In this document: positions 27,918-37,634 of the stretch, in pieces | Position numbering within the stretch: position 1 is the stretch's first letter | How the letters are laid out: each line of letters starts with the position of its first letter | DNA from: Sphingobacteriia bacterium | GTDB taxonomy: Bacteria > Bacteroidota > Bacteroidia > Bacteroidales > UBA7960 | Direction of reading: 5' to 3' | Assembly (NCBI GenBank): GCA_011390575.1 | Contig: JAABSE010000002.1 | Coordinates: 42,472 to 106,471 of the forward strand | DNA: 64,000 bases | Translations under genes and position numbers: made by a program | The notes under the pieces: model-generated | Database searches by the model: none | What the model was told of the DNA's origin: nothing | Seen by the model: only the letters and a program-made list of their open reading frames with translations

Positions 27918-28568
27918 TTATTCTTTCTTATCTTCTTTTTTCTCTTCTGCCGGAGTTTCTTCCTTTGCAGTTTCTTCTTTAGCTTCTTCCTTAGGAGCTT
28001 CTTCCTTGGGAGCTTCTTCCTTAGGAGCTTCTTCGGTGGAGGCTTCTACAGCAGTTTCTTCAGTTTCAGCTTCTTCAGAAGCTTCTGCTTTTTCTGCTTT
28101 CAGGTTATCCTTGGCAAGTTTCTTTGCCAGTTCTTCCGCACGGGCTTCATTGATTTTTCTTTCCTCTTCCAGACGCTTTTTCTTCAGGTCTTTGGTAGAT
28201 AGTTCAGCATCTTTGGCTTTTTGCTCAAGCTTTTCAGCCTTTTCTTTCAGCCATGCTTTAAATTTTTCTTCTACCTGATCTTCGGTGAGGGCTCCTTTTT
28301 TCACACCTTTCAGAAGGTGGTCTTTAAGCATTACTCCTTCTCTGGAGAGAATAGAACGAACAGTTTCTGAAGGTTGTGCTCCTACCTGGAGCCAGTAAAG
28401 TGCGCGATCGAAGTTCAAATCGATTGTCGCAGGATCCGTCATGGGATTGTAAGTGCCAAGTCTCTCGATAAATTTTCCGTCCCGGGGTGCACGACCATCC
28501 GCAATTACTACATGGTAAAAAGGGCTACCTTTTTTACCTTTTCTCTGTAATCTGATTCTTGTTGGCAT
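27918..28568 (-). CDS. rpsP: 30S ribosomal protein bS16 with a long acidic/basic C-terminal tail
   Basis: A 216-residue protein. The first 80 or so residues are a normal bS16 (start [20 protein letters not shown], then [13 protein letters not shown]). The remaining 135 residues are Lys/Glu/Ala-rich. They form a predicted coiled coil (about 100-160) and then a tail of EEAPK-type repeats made from a 15-base DNA unit. Bacteroidota bS16 proteins are commonly extended, but this tail makes the protein more than twice the size of the E. coli form. The extension must point off the ribosome body and may bind cations, rRNA or assembly factors. It is the first gene of the rpsP-rimM-trmN6 operon. Confidence 0.95.
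   Translation of the reverse strand: MPTRIRLQRKGKKGSPFYHVVIADGRAPRDGKFIERLGTYNPMTDPATIDLNFDRALYWLQVGAQPSETVRSILSREGVMLKDHLLKGVKKGALTEDQVEEKFKAWLKEKAEKLEQKAKDAELSTKDLKKKRLEEERKINEARAEELAKKLAKDNLKAEKAEASEEAETEETAVEASTEEAPKEEAPKEEAPKEEAKEETAKEETPAEEKKEDKKE
27980..28036. repeat. 15-base tandem repeats in the rpsP tail
   Basis: About four copies of a 15-base unit (GGAGCTTCTTCCTTR on the + strand) encode the repeated EEAPK residues. Near-perfect copies suggest recent slippage or recombination, so the tail length may vary between strains. Confidence 0.75.
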
Positions 28569-28891
28569 TTTTCTTTTTTAATTTTAATTTATGTAATTTT
28601 CAGGGGTGCAAATTTCCGACTTTTTTTATTAATAACAAAGCTTTTTGGGTGTTATTTTTTCATGATTCTTCAGTGCAGAAACACATTGGAGGGGTAAGGT
28701 CAATGGGTTCGATAATCCATCCCTGCAGTAAATACCTGGTATGGTTGCAGATTCTTTACTTTCAAAGCCTCAGATTGTTATTTTATTTGTTAATAAAACA
28801 GTTGATAACTCGTAGATCATTAAAGACAAACGTGTCCGTTTTTCCCCTCTTTTTTGTATATTTTTGAAAGCGAAATTTTAAAACATCTATA
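28569..28891. other. divergent intergenic region between rpsP and dnaE
   Basis: These 323 bases hold the promoters of rpsP (minus) and dnaE (plus). A TATTTTTG box for dnaE is listed separately. I see no box for rpsP and no RNA gene. Confidence 0.5.
28859..28866 (+). promoter_or_regulatory. -7 promoter box of dnaE
   Basis: TATTTTTG fits TAnnTTTG exactly and lies 25 bases before the dnaE ATG. Confidence 0.5.
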
Positions 28892-31800
28892 ATGACCGAA
28901 TTTACTCATTTGCACGTACATACCAATTTCTCTATATTAGACGGAGCCGCCAACATTGATGTCATGATGAAAAAAGCGGCTGATTCCGGAATGAAAGCAC
29001 TGGCCATTACTGACCATGGAAATATGTATGGTGTCATGCATTTTACTACAGCAGCCGCCAAACATGGAATAAAACCTATTGTAGGATGCGAAGTGTATGT
29101 TACCGACGGAAGCCGTCACGATAAAAGAGGAAAAGAAGACCGCAGTGGTTATCACCTGATACTTCTTGCCAAAAATAAACAGGGTTATGAAAATCTTTCA
29201 AGAATTTGCTCTATCGGTTTCCTTGAAGGTTTTTATTATACGCCCAGGATTGACAAAGAAATTCTGCGTAAATACAGTGAAGGGATCATTGCTTCATCCG
29301 CCTGCCTGGGAGGAGAATTGCCCCAGGCTCTGATGAACGCTGGCATGGAAAAAGCAGAAGAGGTAATCAGGGAACATGTAGAGATTTTTGGTGAAGATTA
29401 TTACCTGGAGCTGCAGCGGCACGGATTAAGGGAGCAGGAACCTGTTAACCAGCAATTGCTCGAACTGGCACAAAAATTCAATCTAAAAGTAATTGCCACC
29501 AACGACTGCCATTACATCAATGCAGAAGATGCCAAGGCACATGATATTCTTATTTGTCTTCAAACGGGTAGAGATCTGGATGATGATACCCGCATGAGAT
29601 ACTCAGGGCAGGAGTACATGAAAACTGCCGACGAAATGGCTAAACTTTTTCATGATATTCCCGAGGCCATTGCCAATACACAGGAAATTGTAGATAAAGT
29701 AGAAGAATATCAGATTGTTCGTGATATCCTTCTGCCCATATTTCCCTTGCCCGAAGGTTTTGAAAATGAGGATGAATACCTGCACCATCTGACATATGAA
29801 GGGGCTAAGGTTTTTTATGATGAAATAACTCCAGAGGTTAAAGACAGACTGGATCATGAGCTGAAGATTATCCGTGACATGGGCTTTGCAGGCTACTTTC
29901 TTATTGTACAGGACTTTATCAATGAAGCCCGCAAAATGAAGGTGGCCGTGGGACCCGGGCGGGGAAGTGCTGCAGGTTCAGCAGTGGCCTTCTGCACGGG
30001 TATTACCGCAATAGACCCCATTAAATACAACTTGCTTTTTGAGCGATTTCTCAATCCCGAAAGGGTGTCAATGCCCGATATTGATATTGACTTTGACGAT
30101 GAAGGCCGCGAAAGGGTAATGGATTATGTTATTCAAAAATACGGGCGTACCAAAGTTGCCCAAATTGTAACCTTTGGCACCATGGCAGCCAAATCATCCA
30201 TCAGAGATGTGGCCAGGGTGCTTAAACTTCCCCTGCCCGAAGCAGATCGCCTGGCAAAACTGGTACCCGAAAAACCAGGTACTTCGCTCAGCGATGCCTA
30301 CAAGGAGATTCCTGAGCTGCAGCAAGCCCTTGAAGACCCAAATCCTCTGATCAGAGAAACCCTCAAGTATGCTAAGATTCTGGAAGGCTCCAACCGACAA
30401 ACCGGAGTCCATGCCTGCGGTGTTATCATCGGTCCTACAGACCTGGTAGATTGTATACCTTTAAGTACCCAGAAAGATTCAGACCTTCCCGTAACCCAGT
30501 ACGACGGAAAATATGTGGAATCAGTTGGGATGCTCAAAATGGACTTCCTGGGACTGAAAACCCTTTCTATTATTAAGGAGGCGGTTAAAAATATCAAACG
30601 AAGACATGGTATAGAGATTGACCCTGAGCAAATCCCCCTGGAGGATGAAGTAGCTTACCAGTTGTACCAGAGAGGTGATACGGTAGGTACATTTCAGTTT
30701 GAGTCTGCCGGGATGCGCAAATACCTTAAGGAGCTCAAACCCAACAATATCGAAGACCTGATTGCCATGAACGCCCTTTTCCGTCCCGGGCCCATGGACT
30801 TTATTCCCGACTTTATCAACCGCAAACATGGTATTGAGAAGACCGATTATCCGCACGAGTGGTTAGAGGAAATTCTTACACCTACTCATGGTATCATGGT
30901 ATATCAGGAGCAGATTATGCAGGCTGCACAAATTATGGCCGGATACTCACTGGGCGCTGCAGATATTCTCAGGCGTGCCATGGGTAAGAAGAAGCCCGAG
31001 GAAATGGAAAGGCAAAAGGTAATCTTCGTGGAAGGAGCTTTTCAAAAAGGGGTTGACAAGAAGAAGGCTGAAGATATTTTTAACGTGATGGCCAAGTTTG
31101 CCATGTACGGGTTTAACCGTTCTCACTCTGCGGCCTATTCTGTTGTAGCCTACCGCACTGGTTACCTCAAAGCCCATTATCCCGCTGAATACATGGCCGC
31201 AGTGCTCACCAACAACATCAGTGATTTGAAGAAAATCACCCTGTTTATGGAAGAATGCCAACGGCAGAATATTCAAGTGGCAGGACCGGATGTTAATGAA
31301 AGTGCTTTAAACTTTGTGGTAAACGATCAGGGAGTTATCCGTTTTGGGCTTGGCGCCATAAAGGGGGTAGGAGAGGGAGCCGTTGAAAATATCGTGGAAG
31401 AACGTGAAGAAAATGGGCCGTACAAAAACTTTGTTGATTTTATGACACGCATCAGCCTCAGGGCAGTTAACAAGAGAGTGATAGAATCATTGGCCATGGC
31501 GGGTGCATTTGATTGTTTTGAAAATGTGCATCGCGCACAGTTTTTTTATACTGAAGAAGAAAATGGCCCCACTTTTATTGATAAGATCGTAAAATACGCC
31601 CATGCCCAATCAGCGCAGAAAAACTCCTCTCAAATGAACCTGTTTGGTGGGGCAGAAGAAAGTGTAACTGCCGACCCGGAAATGCCTGATTGCCCCAGAT
31701 GGGAAAAACTGGAAATGCTCAAGAAGGAGAAAGAAGTTACCGGGATGTACATTTCAGGGCATCCGCTTGATAATTTCAAAATCCAGATAGAGTCCTACTG

Positions 31801-32350
31801 CAGTCATAATCTTTCTCAATTGCAGGATGTGGACAAACTCAGAAACCGCGAAGTGAGTTTTGCCGGTGTAATATTATCGGCACAACACAAATACACCAAA
31901 AACGGAAAACCTTTCGGCAGCTTCGTAATAGAAGATTACTCCGAATCGTTATCGCTCAATTTGTTCTCGGAAGATTATCTGAGGGTAAAGCACTTTCTTG
32001 AAAAAGAGAGCTTTGTTTATGTGAAAGCTGTCATTGCCCCAAGGTTTAAATCTGCCGATCAGTATGAGGTAAAAATCAAATCGATGATGTTATTATCCGA
32101 TGTGGTAGAGAAAATGTCGTCTGACCTGATGCTGGAAATTCCTCTTTCGGAAGTTAACGCAGCTTTTATTGACCACCTGGTGGAAAACCTGAAGACACAC
32201 CAGGGAAAATGTCGTTTAAAAATCAAACTTCGGGATGAAGTAGAAAAAAGCAGCGTGGAGATGCTTGCCAGGAAAACCAAAGTTGAGCCGGTGGGTTTTT
32301 TGACTCAGCTTCTCAAAAAAAACAGCGATCTGCATTATAAACTCAATTGA
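28892..32350 (+). CDS. dnaE: DNA polymerase III alpha subunit DnaE
   Basis: The 1152-residue replicative polymerase. The N-terminal PHP domain starts HLHVHTNFSILDGA and has further His/Asp metal-type residues (ALAITDHGNMYG). The catalytic C-family core has the paired Asp motif in MPDIDIDFDDEGRE and the preceding GPGRGSAAGS. Finger and beta-binding regions follow, then an OB-fold (about residues 990-1080). The length fits DnaE1. It is transcribed divergently from rpsP and has its own -7 box. The gap to trxA carries a fresh promoter, so dnaE is probably monocistronic. Confidence 0.97.
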   Translation: MTEFTHLHVHTNFSILDGAANIDVMMKKAADSGMKALAITDHGNMYGVMHFTTAAAKHGIKPIVGCEVYVTDGSRHDKRGKEDRSGYHLILLAKNKQGYENLSRICSIGFLEGFYYTPRIDKEILRKYSEGIIASSACLGGELPQALMNAGMEKAEEVIREHVEIFGEDYYLELQRHGLREQEPVNQQLLELAQKFNLKVIATNDCHYINAEDAKAHDILICLQTGRDLDDDTRMRYSGQEYMKTADEMAKLFHDIPEAIANTQEIVDKVEEYQIVRDILLPIFPLPEGFENEDEYLHHLTYEGAKVFYDEITPEVKDRLDHELKIIRDMGFAGYFLIVQDFINEARKMKVAVGPGRGSAAGSAVAFCTGITAIDPIKYNLLFERFLNPERVSMPDIDIDFDDEGRERVMDYVIQKYGRTKVAQIVTFGTMAAKSSIRDVARVLKLPLPEADRLAKLVPEKPGTSLSDAYKEIPELQQALEDPNPLIRETLKYAKILEGSNRQTGVHACGVIIGPTDLVDCIPLSTQKDSDLPVTQYDGKYVESVGMLKMDFLGLKTLSIIKEAVKNIKRRHGIEIDPEQIPLEDEVAYQLYQRGDTVGTFQFESAGMRKYLKELKPNNIEDLIAMNALFRPGPMDFIPDFINRKHGIEKTDYPHEWLEEILTPTHGIMVYQEQIMQAAQIMAGYSLGAADILRRAMGKKKPEEMERQKVIFVEGAFQKGVDKKKAEDIFNVMAKFAMYGFNRSHSAAYSVVAYRTGYLKAHYPAEYMAAVLTNNISDLKKITLFMEECQRQNIQVAGPDVNESALNFVVNDQGVIRFGLGAIKGVGEGAVENIVEEREENGPYKNFVDFMTRISLRAVNKRVIESLAMAGAFDCFENVHRAQFFYTEEENGPTFIDKIVKYAHAQSAQKNSSQMNLFGGAEESVTADPEMPDCPRWEKLEMLKKEKEVTGMYISGHPLDNFKIQIESYCSHNLSQLQDVDKLRNREVSFAGVILSAQHKYTKNGKPFGSFVIEDYSESLSLNLFSEDYLRVKHFLEKESFVYVKAVIAPRFKSADQYEVKIKSMMLLSDVVEKMSSDLMLEIPLSEVNAAFIDHLVENLKTHQGKCRLKIKLRDEVEKSSVEMLARKTKVEPVGFLTQLLKKNSDLHYKLN

Positions 32351-32425
32351 TTCAACAATAACCCATCAAAGGTGTTTAACTGTGGCAAATTTTTAAATAG
32401 ACCGCCACATTCTCAATAAATGTTC

Positions 32426-32433
32426 TATTTTTG
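32426..32433 (+). promoter_or_regulatory. -7 promoter box of trxA
   Basis: TATTTTTG matches TAnnTTTG and stands 38 bases before the trxA ATG. Confidence 0.5.
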
Positions 32434-32471
32434 TAATACTATACAGTCATCAACCTTAAAAAACAAAAATT

Positions 32472-32789
32472 ATGGCAATCGAATTGACAGACAGCAACTT
32501 TGAAGAATTAGTTCTTAAATCAGATAAACCGGTACTGGTTGATTTTTGGGCTGAATGGTGCGGACCATGCCGAATGGTTGCTCCGATAGTAAGTGAGATC
32601 TCTACAGAGTATGAAGGGAAAGCTGTAGTGGGGAAACTCGATGTAGACAGCAATCCTGAGGTAGCTCAGAAATATGGTATTCGTAATATTCCTACCATAC
32701 TGTTTTTCAAAAATGGTGAAGTAGCTGATAAGCAAGTAGGAGCAGTTCCCAAATCTATGCTTACCGCCAAAATCGAAAACCTTCTTTAG
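32472..32789 (+). CDS. trxA: thioredoxin
   Basis: A 105-residue cytoplasmic thioredoxin without a signal peptide. The redox site is WCGPC (C30, C33) in [11 protein letters not shown]. The cis-Pro lies in [10 protein letters not shown], and GAVPKSML follows near the end. It reduces protein disulfides using thioredoxin reductase. It has its own promoter box and a hairpin terminator directly downstream. Confidence 0.97.
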   Translation: MAIELTDSNFEELVLKSDKPVLVDFWAEWCGPCRMVAPIVSEISTEYEGKAVVGKLDVDSNPEVAQKYGIRNIPTILFFKNGEVADKQVGAVPKSMLTAKIENLL

Positions 32790-32818
32790 TATATTAAAGG
32801 ATTCCCGATAGTAATCAG

Positions 32819-32854
32819 GGGTGTCTTCCATTGCGCAAGACACCCTTTCATTTT
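32819..32854 (+). terminator. trxA terminator
   Basis: A 9-bp stem (32819-32827 with 32837-32845) is followed by TTTCATTTT. It lies 30 bases after the trxA stop and just before the DUF58 gene. Confidence 0.7.
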
Positions 32855-32878
32855 CCATTTCCATTATAATACACTTCA

Positions 32879-33814
32879 ATGGTGAACCCTCCTTTAGAAA
32901 CTTCACGGTATAAAAGGTTTGAGAACCTGGAACTACGGGCAAGACAGGTGGTTGAAGGGTTCCTTACAGGACTTCATAAAAGCCCCTTTCATGGTTTTTC
33001 TGTTGAATTTGCAGAGCATCGCATTTACAATCCCGGAGAATCAACCAAAAATATTGACTGGCGCCTATATGCGCGCACTGAAAGGTTGTACGTAAAGAAA
33101 TTTGAAGAAGAAACCAACCTCAGATGCCAGTTGGTCATTGATAATTCCTCTTCCATGTATTTCCCCTCATGGGGTGAATCTGATGATACGGTATCGAAAA
33201 TTGATTTTTCTGTTCAGGCCGCGGCATCGCTTATGTATGTACTTAAAAAACAGAGAGATGCATCAGGGGTTAGTGTTTTTGGTGAAAAGCTGGAGGTGCA
33301 TACCCCTGCAAAATCTAACCCCGCACATAACAAAATGCTTTTTGCAACGCTCGAAAAACTGTTGCAAAGAAATACTCAACAACTCAATCAAAAATCCAAC
33401 CCTGCAAAGATCCTGCATGAAATAGCCGACAAAATTCATAAACGCTCACTGGTAGTCATCTTCAGCGATATGATGGAAAACATAGGGCAGCCTGATGAAA
33501 TCTTTGATGCCCTGCAACATCTCAAACACAATAAGCACGAAGTGGTGCTCTTTCATGTATTTGATAAAAAGAAAGAGTTTGATCTGGAATATCAAAACAG
33601 ACCTTACCGGTTTATCGACATGGAAACCGCAAAAGAGATAAAAATTAACCCTACGCAGATGAAAGATCTGTATTCAAAAGAACTGGCAAAGTTTTATCAT
33701 AATCTTAAGTTAAAATGCATGCAATACCAAATTGATTTCATTGCTGCCGATATCAATGCCGGGTTTGAAAACATCTTATTATCATTTTTCTCTAAAAGGT
33801 CTAAACTTTATTAG
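32879..33814 (+). CDS. DUF58-domain (VWA-like) protein
   Basis: A 311-residue protein with the DUF58 signature STKNIDWRLYARTERLYVK (about 56-74), followed by the MIDAS-like VIDNSSSMYF of a von Willebrand A-type fold and a later FSDMMEN. DUF58 proteins usually pair with a MoxR AAA+ ATPase that helps fold or insert partner proteins at the membrane. No moxR and no BatA/B/D gene is adjacent here, so this copy is isolated from its usual operon. No membrane segments or signal peptide are visible. Confidence 0.88.
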   Translation: MVNPPLETSRYKRFENLELRARQVVEGFLTGLHKSPFHGFSVEFAEHRIYNPGESTKNIDWRLYARTERLYVKKFEEETNLRCQLVIDNSSSMYFPSWGESDDTVSKIDFSVQAAASLMYVLKKQRDASGVSVFGEKLEVHTPAKSNPAHNKMLFATLEKLLQRNTQQLNQKSNPAKILHEIADKIHKRSLVVIFSDMMENIGQPDEIFDALQHLKHNKHEVVLFHVFDKKKEFDLEYQNRPYRFIDMETAKEIKINPTQMKDLYSKELAKFYHNLKLKCMQYQIDFIAADINAGFENILLSFFSKRSKLY

Positions 33815-33917
33815 AGTAAATCCCATAAATATGAAATGTGGCAATAAGCCTTGGTTTTTAAGGATAATTCACTGATTTTTTGTAATTTTCCATGAATTTT
33901 GAACCAATATTTTCTTC

Positions 33918-36900
33918 ATGAACCATCGGGTACAGTGTTTCACCATTTTTTTATTTTTGCTTTTCGCATTTTCCTTTCAGGCCTACTCCAATAATGAGGC
34001 TGTAGAATCATTTGATATTGTTTCATGGGAAGATCTCTCCGCTGAAGAAAAAAACCTGGCGATACAGGAATGGATTAATAAATCTTCCGACAGGATTCGC
34101 TGGTCGCACAATGCTCGTATGGAGTTTGCCAGTATTGCTTATCATCATGCTTCAGAGATGGGCAACTTAGATTTAAAAATGGCCGCTATGCGCTGTATGG
34201 CTGAGTTGTATTTTAACGAAGCTCGTTTTGACACAGCTCTCTCTTATTTTGATTCTATTTACGATTATGCAAAAAGCACTCAGAATAAAAGACTACAAAT
34301 CGAAACGTACAATTTTACCGGTTCTATCTTTCGCTACAAAGGAAATATTTATGATGCCCTTGGCTTAATATATGATGCTTACAACCTGGCCAAAGAAAAT
34401 GCTTTCAACTCTCTCATTGCCTTATCCGCAAACAATCTGGGTATCGTTTACCGAAATCTTGGTGAAAATAAAATTGCCATGGGGTATTATGATGAAGCCC
34501 TTGAAAATGCAATTCAGGTAGCAGATACCAACCAGATCATTACTTCCTATGCAGGTATGGGTAATTTTCACTGGTATGAAAAAGATGTGCAAAAGGCGCA
34601 GGAATACTATCAGAAAGCCATGCAACTTGCAAGATTGAGTAATGATATGCAGCACATAGCTTCCCTGAACAATAATATTGGAAACATCCACAGAGAACGT
34701 GAAGACTATGATACTGCTCTTTTTTATTATTCAACAGCCCATGATTTGCTCGGTGAAGTAAATGTCGTAGGGTTGAAAGCAGTTATCCTGCGCAATATCG
34801 GGATGGTGCATCAAAGAAAAGGAAATTATCAGGAGGCTTTGAAATATCTGGGGCAAAGCCTGGACATTGTTTCAGAAGTAGGAATAAAGTCGTTTATGCG
34901 CGATAATTACCTCAACTTATCTCAGGTTTACGATTCAATGGGTAACCTGGAAGAGTCATATCGAAATCTGCAACTTTATACCGATCTGAACAAACAAATT
35001 TACAACAGTCAGCTCCTGAACCGGATATCTTATTTTAATGAAAAAGTTACCGATGCTCAACGCAAAGAAGAACTTTATCGCTTCCGGCTGGAGCGAAACC
35101 TGTTTATCCTCATCATTGTAATCCTGTTCCTTATTTTCCTGGGATTATTTTCAGCACTGATATTCAGCAGATTTAAGGAGAAGAGAAAACACATCGACAG
35201 GCTCAAAAGCACTCTTCAGGATAAGGTGATAACAGAGAAAGCTTTAAGGCAAAGTGAAGAGAATTATCAAACCTTGATAAAAACACTTAATGAGGGATTA
35301 ATTGTACTTGACCAGAACAATATCATAGAATTCGTTAATCTTAAGGCCTGCAAAGTTCTGGGCGCAACAGATAAAAATCAGCTGATCGGAAAGTACTTTG
35401 AGAAATTTATGCTCACACCCGATGACGAAAAATTGTTCCTGGAAAAAGTTGAGCTGCAAAAGATGGGAATCTCAGATCATTATGAGATCAAAATGAAAAA
35501 CCTGGCCGAAGATGTAATGTGGGCCAATATGAGTTCGGCACCTATCCTTGATGAAAACCTCAAAGCCAAGGGATGTGTTGCCCTTATTTCGGATGTTACC
35601 GAAAAGAAAAAATCGGAGCAGACATACAGCGAACTAACTGCCAGTCTGAATCAGAAAATCAAGCAGCTCAATTGTCTTTATGATATTACTGATATTTCCG
35701 GAGTTCCGGGAATTACCTTTGAGGAGATCATGGAAAAATCGCTGGAAATAATTCCTGTTGGCCTCAAATACAGTCATGATATTGGCGTGCAGATTGTTTT
35801 TGATAAAAAGACCTACTCATCCAAAAATTTCCGCGATACCAACTGGTCCTACTCCGTGCCCATTAAGGTTCAGAAAAAGAAACTGGGCTTTATCAAGGTC
35901 GTTTACCTGGAAGAAAAACCCAATATCAACAAAGACCCTTTTCATTTCAGTGAAAAGATTTTGTTGAAAAATATTTCGGAAAAATTTGGACAAATCATAG
36001 AATCCAAAAACCTGGAAAAAGTACTGCGCGAAAACCAGGATAGACTGGAGGAGGTGCAACGTATTGCCAAAATCGGAAACTGGGAAAAGGATCTCAAATC
36101 AGAGGAATGTGCTTTTTCTGAGACATTTTTCGACATTCTGGATATTTCTCCCGAAAGAAGAAAGTTTTACGATTATTCCAAATTGCTTGAGATAATCCAT
36201 CCTGACGATAAAGAAGTATTCCTCAATTTTGAGAAGAAACTTTTGAAAAAAGATGCCGGGAGCAATATCACGGCTAACTATCGGATCATTACGCACGAAG
36301 GTGTTGTAAAGCATATGTTCTCCAGTGGAAAAATTATTTTTAACGAAAAAGGAGAAAAGGTAAGCAGTGTTTTTACCGTGCAGGATATTACAGAGCAGAA
36401 GTACACCCAGGAACTTCAGCACCATGCAGAAATTGCACTCAAAACTTCAGAAGCCAAGCAGCAGGTGCTTGCCAATATGAGTTATGAAATGAGAACCCCC
36501 ATCACCGGTATAATGGGGATGGTAGACTTTCTTTTCAATTCGAATCTCAACAAAAAACAGATGGAGTTGGCCAAAACCATAAAAGACTCCAGTGTTGGCT
36601 TGTTGAATACCATTAACAATATCCTTGATTTACAGCGTATGGAAGCCGGAAAGTTCAGGCTCAACAAAAGTGTTTTCAGCCTTTCACAACTTTCTGATAA
36701 AATATCCTCTTTATTTACAGCTCTTACCCGCTCCAAGGAGATTCAACTGGAGGTTGATATTCAACCCGCCATCCCCCGGCAAATTATTTCAGACCAAACG
36801 CGCTTGTATCAGGTTATTACCAATTTGGTTTCTATTATCGCAGAGAATGTTGATAAGGGTACGGTGAAAATTGCATTCAAACTGGAAAATATTGTTGACA

Positions 36901-37607
36901 ACAGGGCAATGCTCATGGTTGAAGTATCCAACAATCAGTGCCAGCTTGATAGCGAAGCCATTAACGCGATCCTCAATCCGGGCCGTGTACAGGATGATTT
37001 TCTTTTGTTGAAAAAGGATAAAATGAGTGCCGGACTTGCCATATCAAGAAAACTTGTAGATATGCTTGAAGGTAGTATTGGGATAGAGCAGAAAGAACCC
37101 CGGGGTTCAGTATTTTATTTTACCTTTTTTGCCACTCTTCCTTCCGGAGAAGCTCTTAAAGAAGAAAAAAATATAGAAGTATCTCCCGATAAAATCCTTG
37201 GAAACATCAAGGGAACCAGAGTACTGTGTGTTGAGGATCAAAAAATCAATCAGAAGGTACTTTCGCTAATGCTTGGCCACGCTCAGTGCGATACAGTGAT
37301 GACGAATAATGGAAAAGAAGCATTGCAACAGTTGGAAAAATATGATTTTGATGTTGTTTTACTTGATATGGTAATGCCGGTAATGGACGGACTGGAAACT
37401 CTGCAGATGATGAAGCTTCAATCCAGAACATACCCTCCGGTGATTGCACTATCCGCCAATGTGCTTGATGAGGATAAAGATATTTATTTTGCTGCCGGAG
37501 TTAATGACTTTATCAGCAAGCCTATCAACGCCACCGAATTATATAAAAAGATAGATATCTGGAAGGGGCAACATCTTATAAAACATGAGAAAACATCCAG
37601 GAAGTAA
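33918..37607 (+). CDS. TPR-PAS hybrid sensor with degenerate kinase domains and intact receiver
   Basis: This 1229-residue protein has a signal peptide (1-24), a periplasmic TPR array (about 60-370), one TM (about 394-418), a PAS domain (about 440-560), a GAF-like region (about 575-690), a second PAS (about 700-820), a DHp-like pair, an ATPase-like domain and a C-terminal receiver (about 1095-1220). The H-box reads NMSYEMRTPITG, so Tyr856 replaces His. The ATPase lacks the DxGxG box (EVSNNQCQ instead), the N-box Asn pair is lost and the G2 box is only KMSAGLAIS. The receiver keeps D1150 in LLDMVMP and Lys in ISKPI. It is therefore a pseudo-kinase with a working receiver, and probably senses through TPR/PAS and serves as a phosphate acceptor or scaffold. 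A free HPt and an intact kinase follow. Confidence 0.88.
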   Translation: MNHRVQCFTIFLFLLFAFSFQAYSNNEAVESFDIVSWEDLSAEEKNLAIQEWINKSSDRIRWSHNARMEFASIAYHHASEMGNLDLKMAAMRCMAELYFNEARFDTALSYFDSIYDYAKSTQNKRLQIETYNFTGSIFRYKGNIYDALGLIYDAYNLAKENAFNSLIALSANNLGIVYRNLGENKIAMGYYDEALENAIQVADTNQIITSYAGMGNFHWYEKDVQKAQEYYQKAMQLARLSNDMQHIASLNNNIGNIHREREDYDTALFYYSTAHDLLGEVNVVGLKAVILRNIGMVHQRKGNYQEALKYLGQSLDIVSEVGIKSFMRDNYLNLSQVYDSMGNLEESYRNLQLYTDLNKQIYNSQLLNRISYFNEKVTDAQRKEELYRFRLERNLFILIIVILFLIFLGLFSALIFSRFKEKRKHIDRLKSTLQDKVITEKALRQSEENYQTLIKTLNEGLIVLDQNNIIEFVNLKACKVLGATDKNQLIGKYFEKFMLTPDDEKLFLEKVELQKMGISDHYEIKMKNLAEDVMWANMSSAPILDENLKAKGCVALISDVTEKKKSEQTYSELTASLNQKIKQLNCLYDITDISGVPGITFEEIMEKSLEIIPVGLKYSHDIGVQIVFDKKTYSSKNFRDTNWSYSVPIKVQKKKLGFIKVVYLEEKPNINKDPFHFSEKILLKNISEKFGQIIESKNLEKVLRENQDRLEEVQRIAKIGNWEKDLKSEECAFSETFFDILDISPERRKFYDYSKLLEIIHPDDKEVFLNFEKKLLKKDAGSNITANYRIITHEGVVKHMFSSGKIIFNEKGEKVSSVFTVQDITEQKYTQELQHHAEIALKTSEAKQQVLANMSYEMRTPITGIMGMVDFLFNSNLNKKQMELAKTIKDSSVGLLNTINNILDLQRMEAGKFRLNKSVFSLSQLSDKISSLFTALTRSKEIQLEVDIQPAIPRQIISDQTRLYQVITNLVSIIAENVDKGTVKIAFKLENIVDNRAMLMVEVSNNQCQLDSEAINAILNPGRVQDDFLLLKKDKMSAGLAISRKLVDMLEGSIGIEQKEPRGSVFYFTFFATLPSGEALKEEKNIEVSPDKILGNIKGTRVLCVEDQKINQKVLSLMLGHAQCDTVMTNNGKEALQQLEKYDFDVVLLDMVMPVMDGLETLQMMKLQSRTYPPVIALSANVLDEDKDIYFAAGVNDFISKPINATELYKKIDIWKGQHLIKHEKTSRK

Positions 37608-37634
37608 TTTACTAGTTAAATAAAAAGGGAGTTT

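Noticed and set aside
27980..28036. CRISPR-like short repeats
   Set aside because: The repeats are direct, contiguous, without spacers and in frame inside rpsP.
28559..28867. 102-codon + strand frame between rpsP and dnaE
   Set aside because: Phe/Leu-rich with no domain, and it covers the dnaE promoter box. It is probably non-coding.
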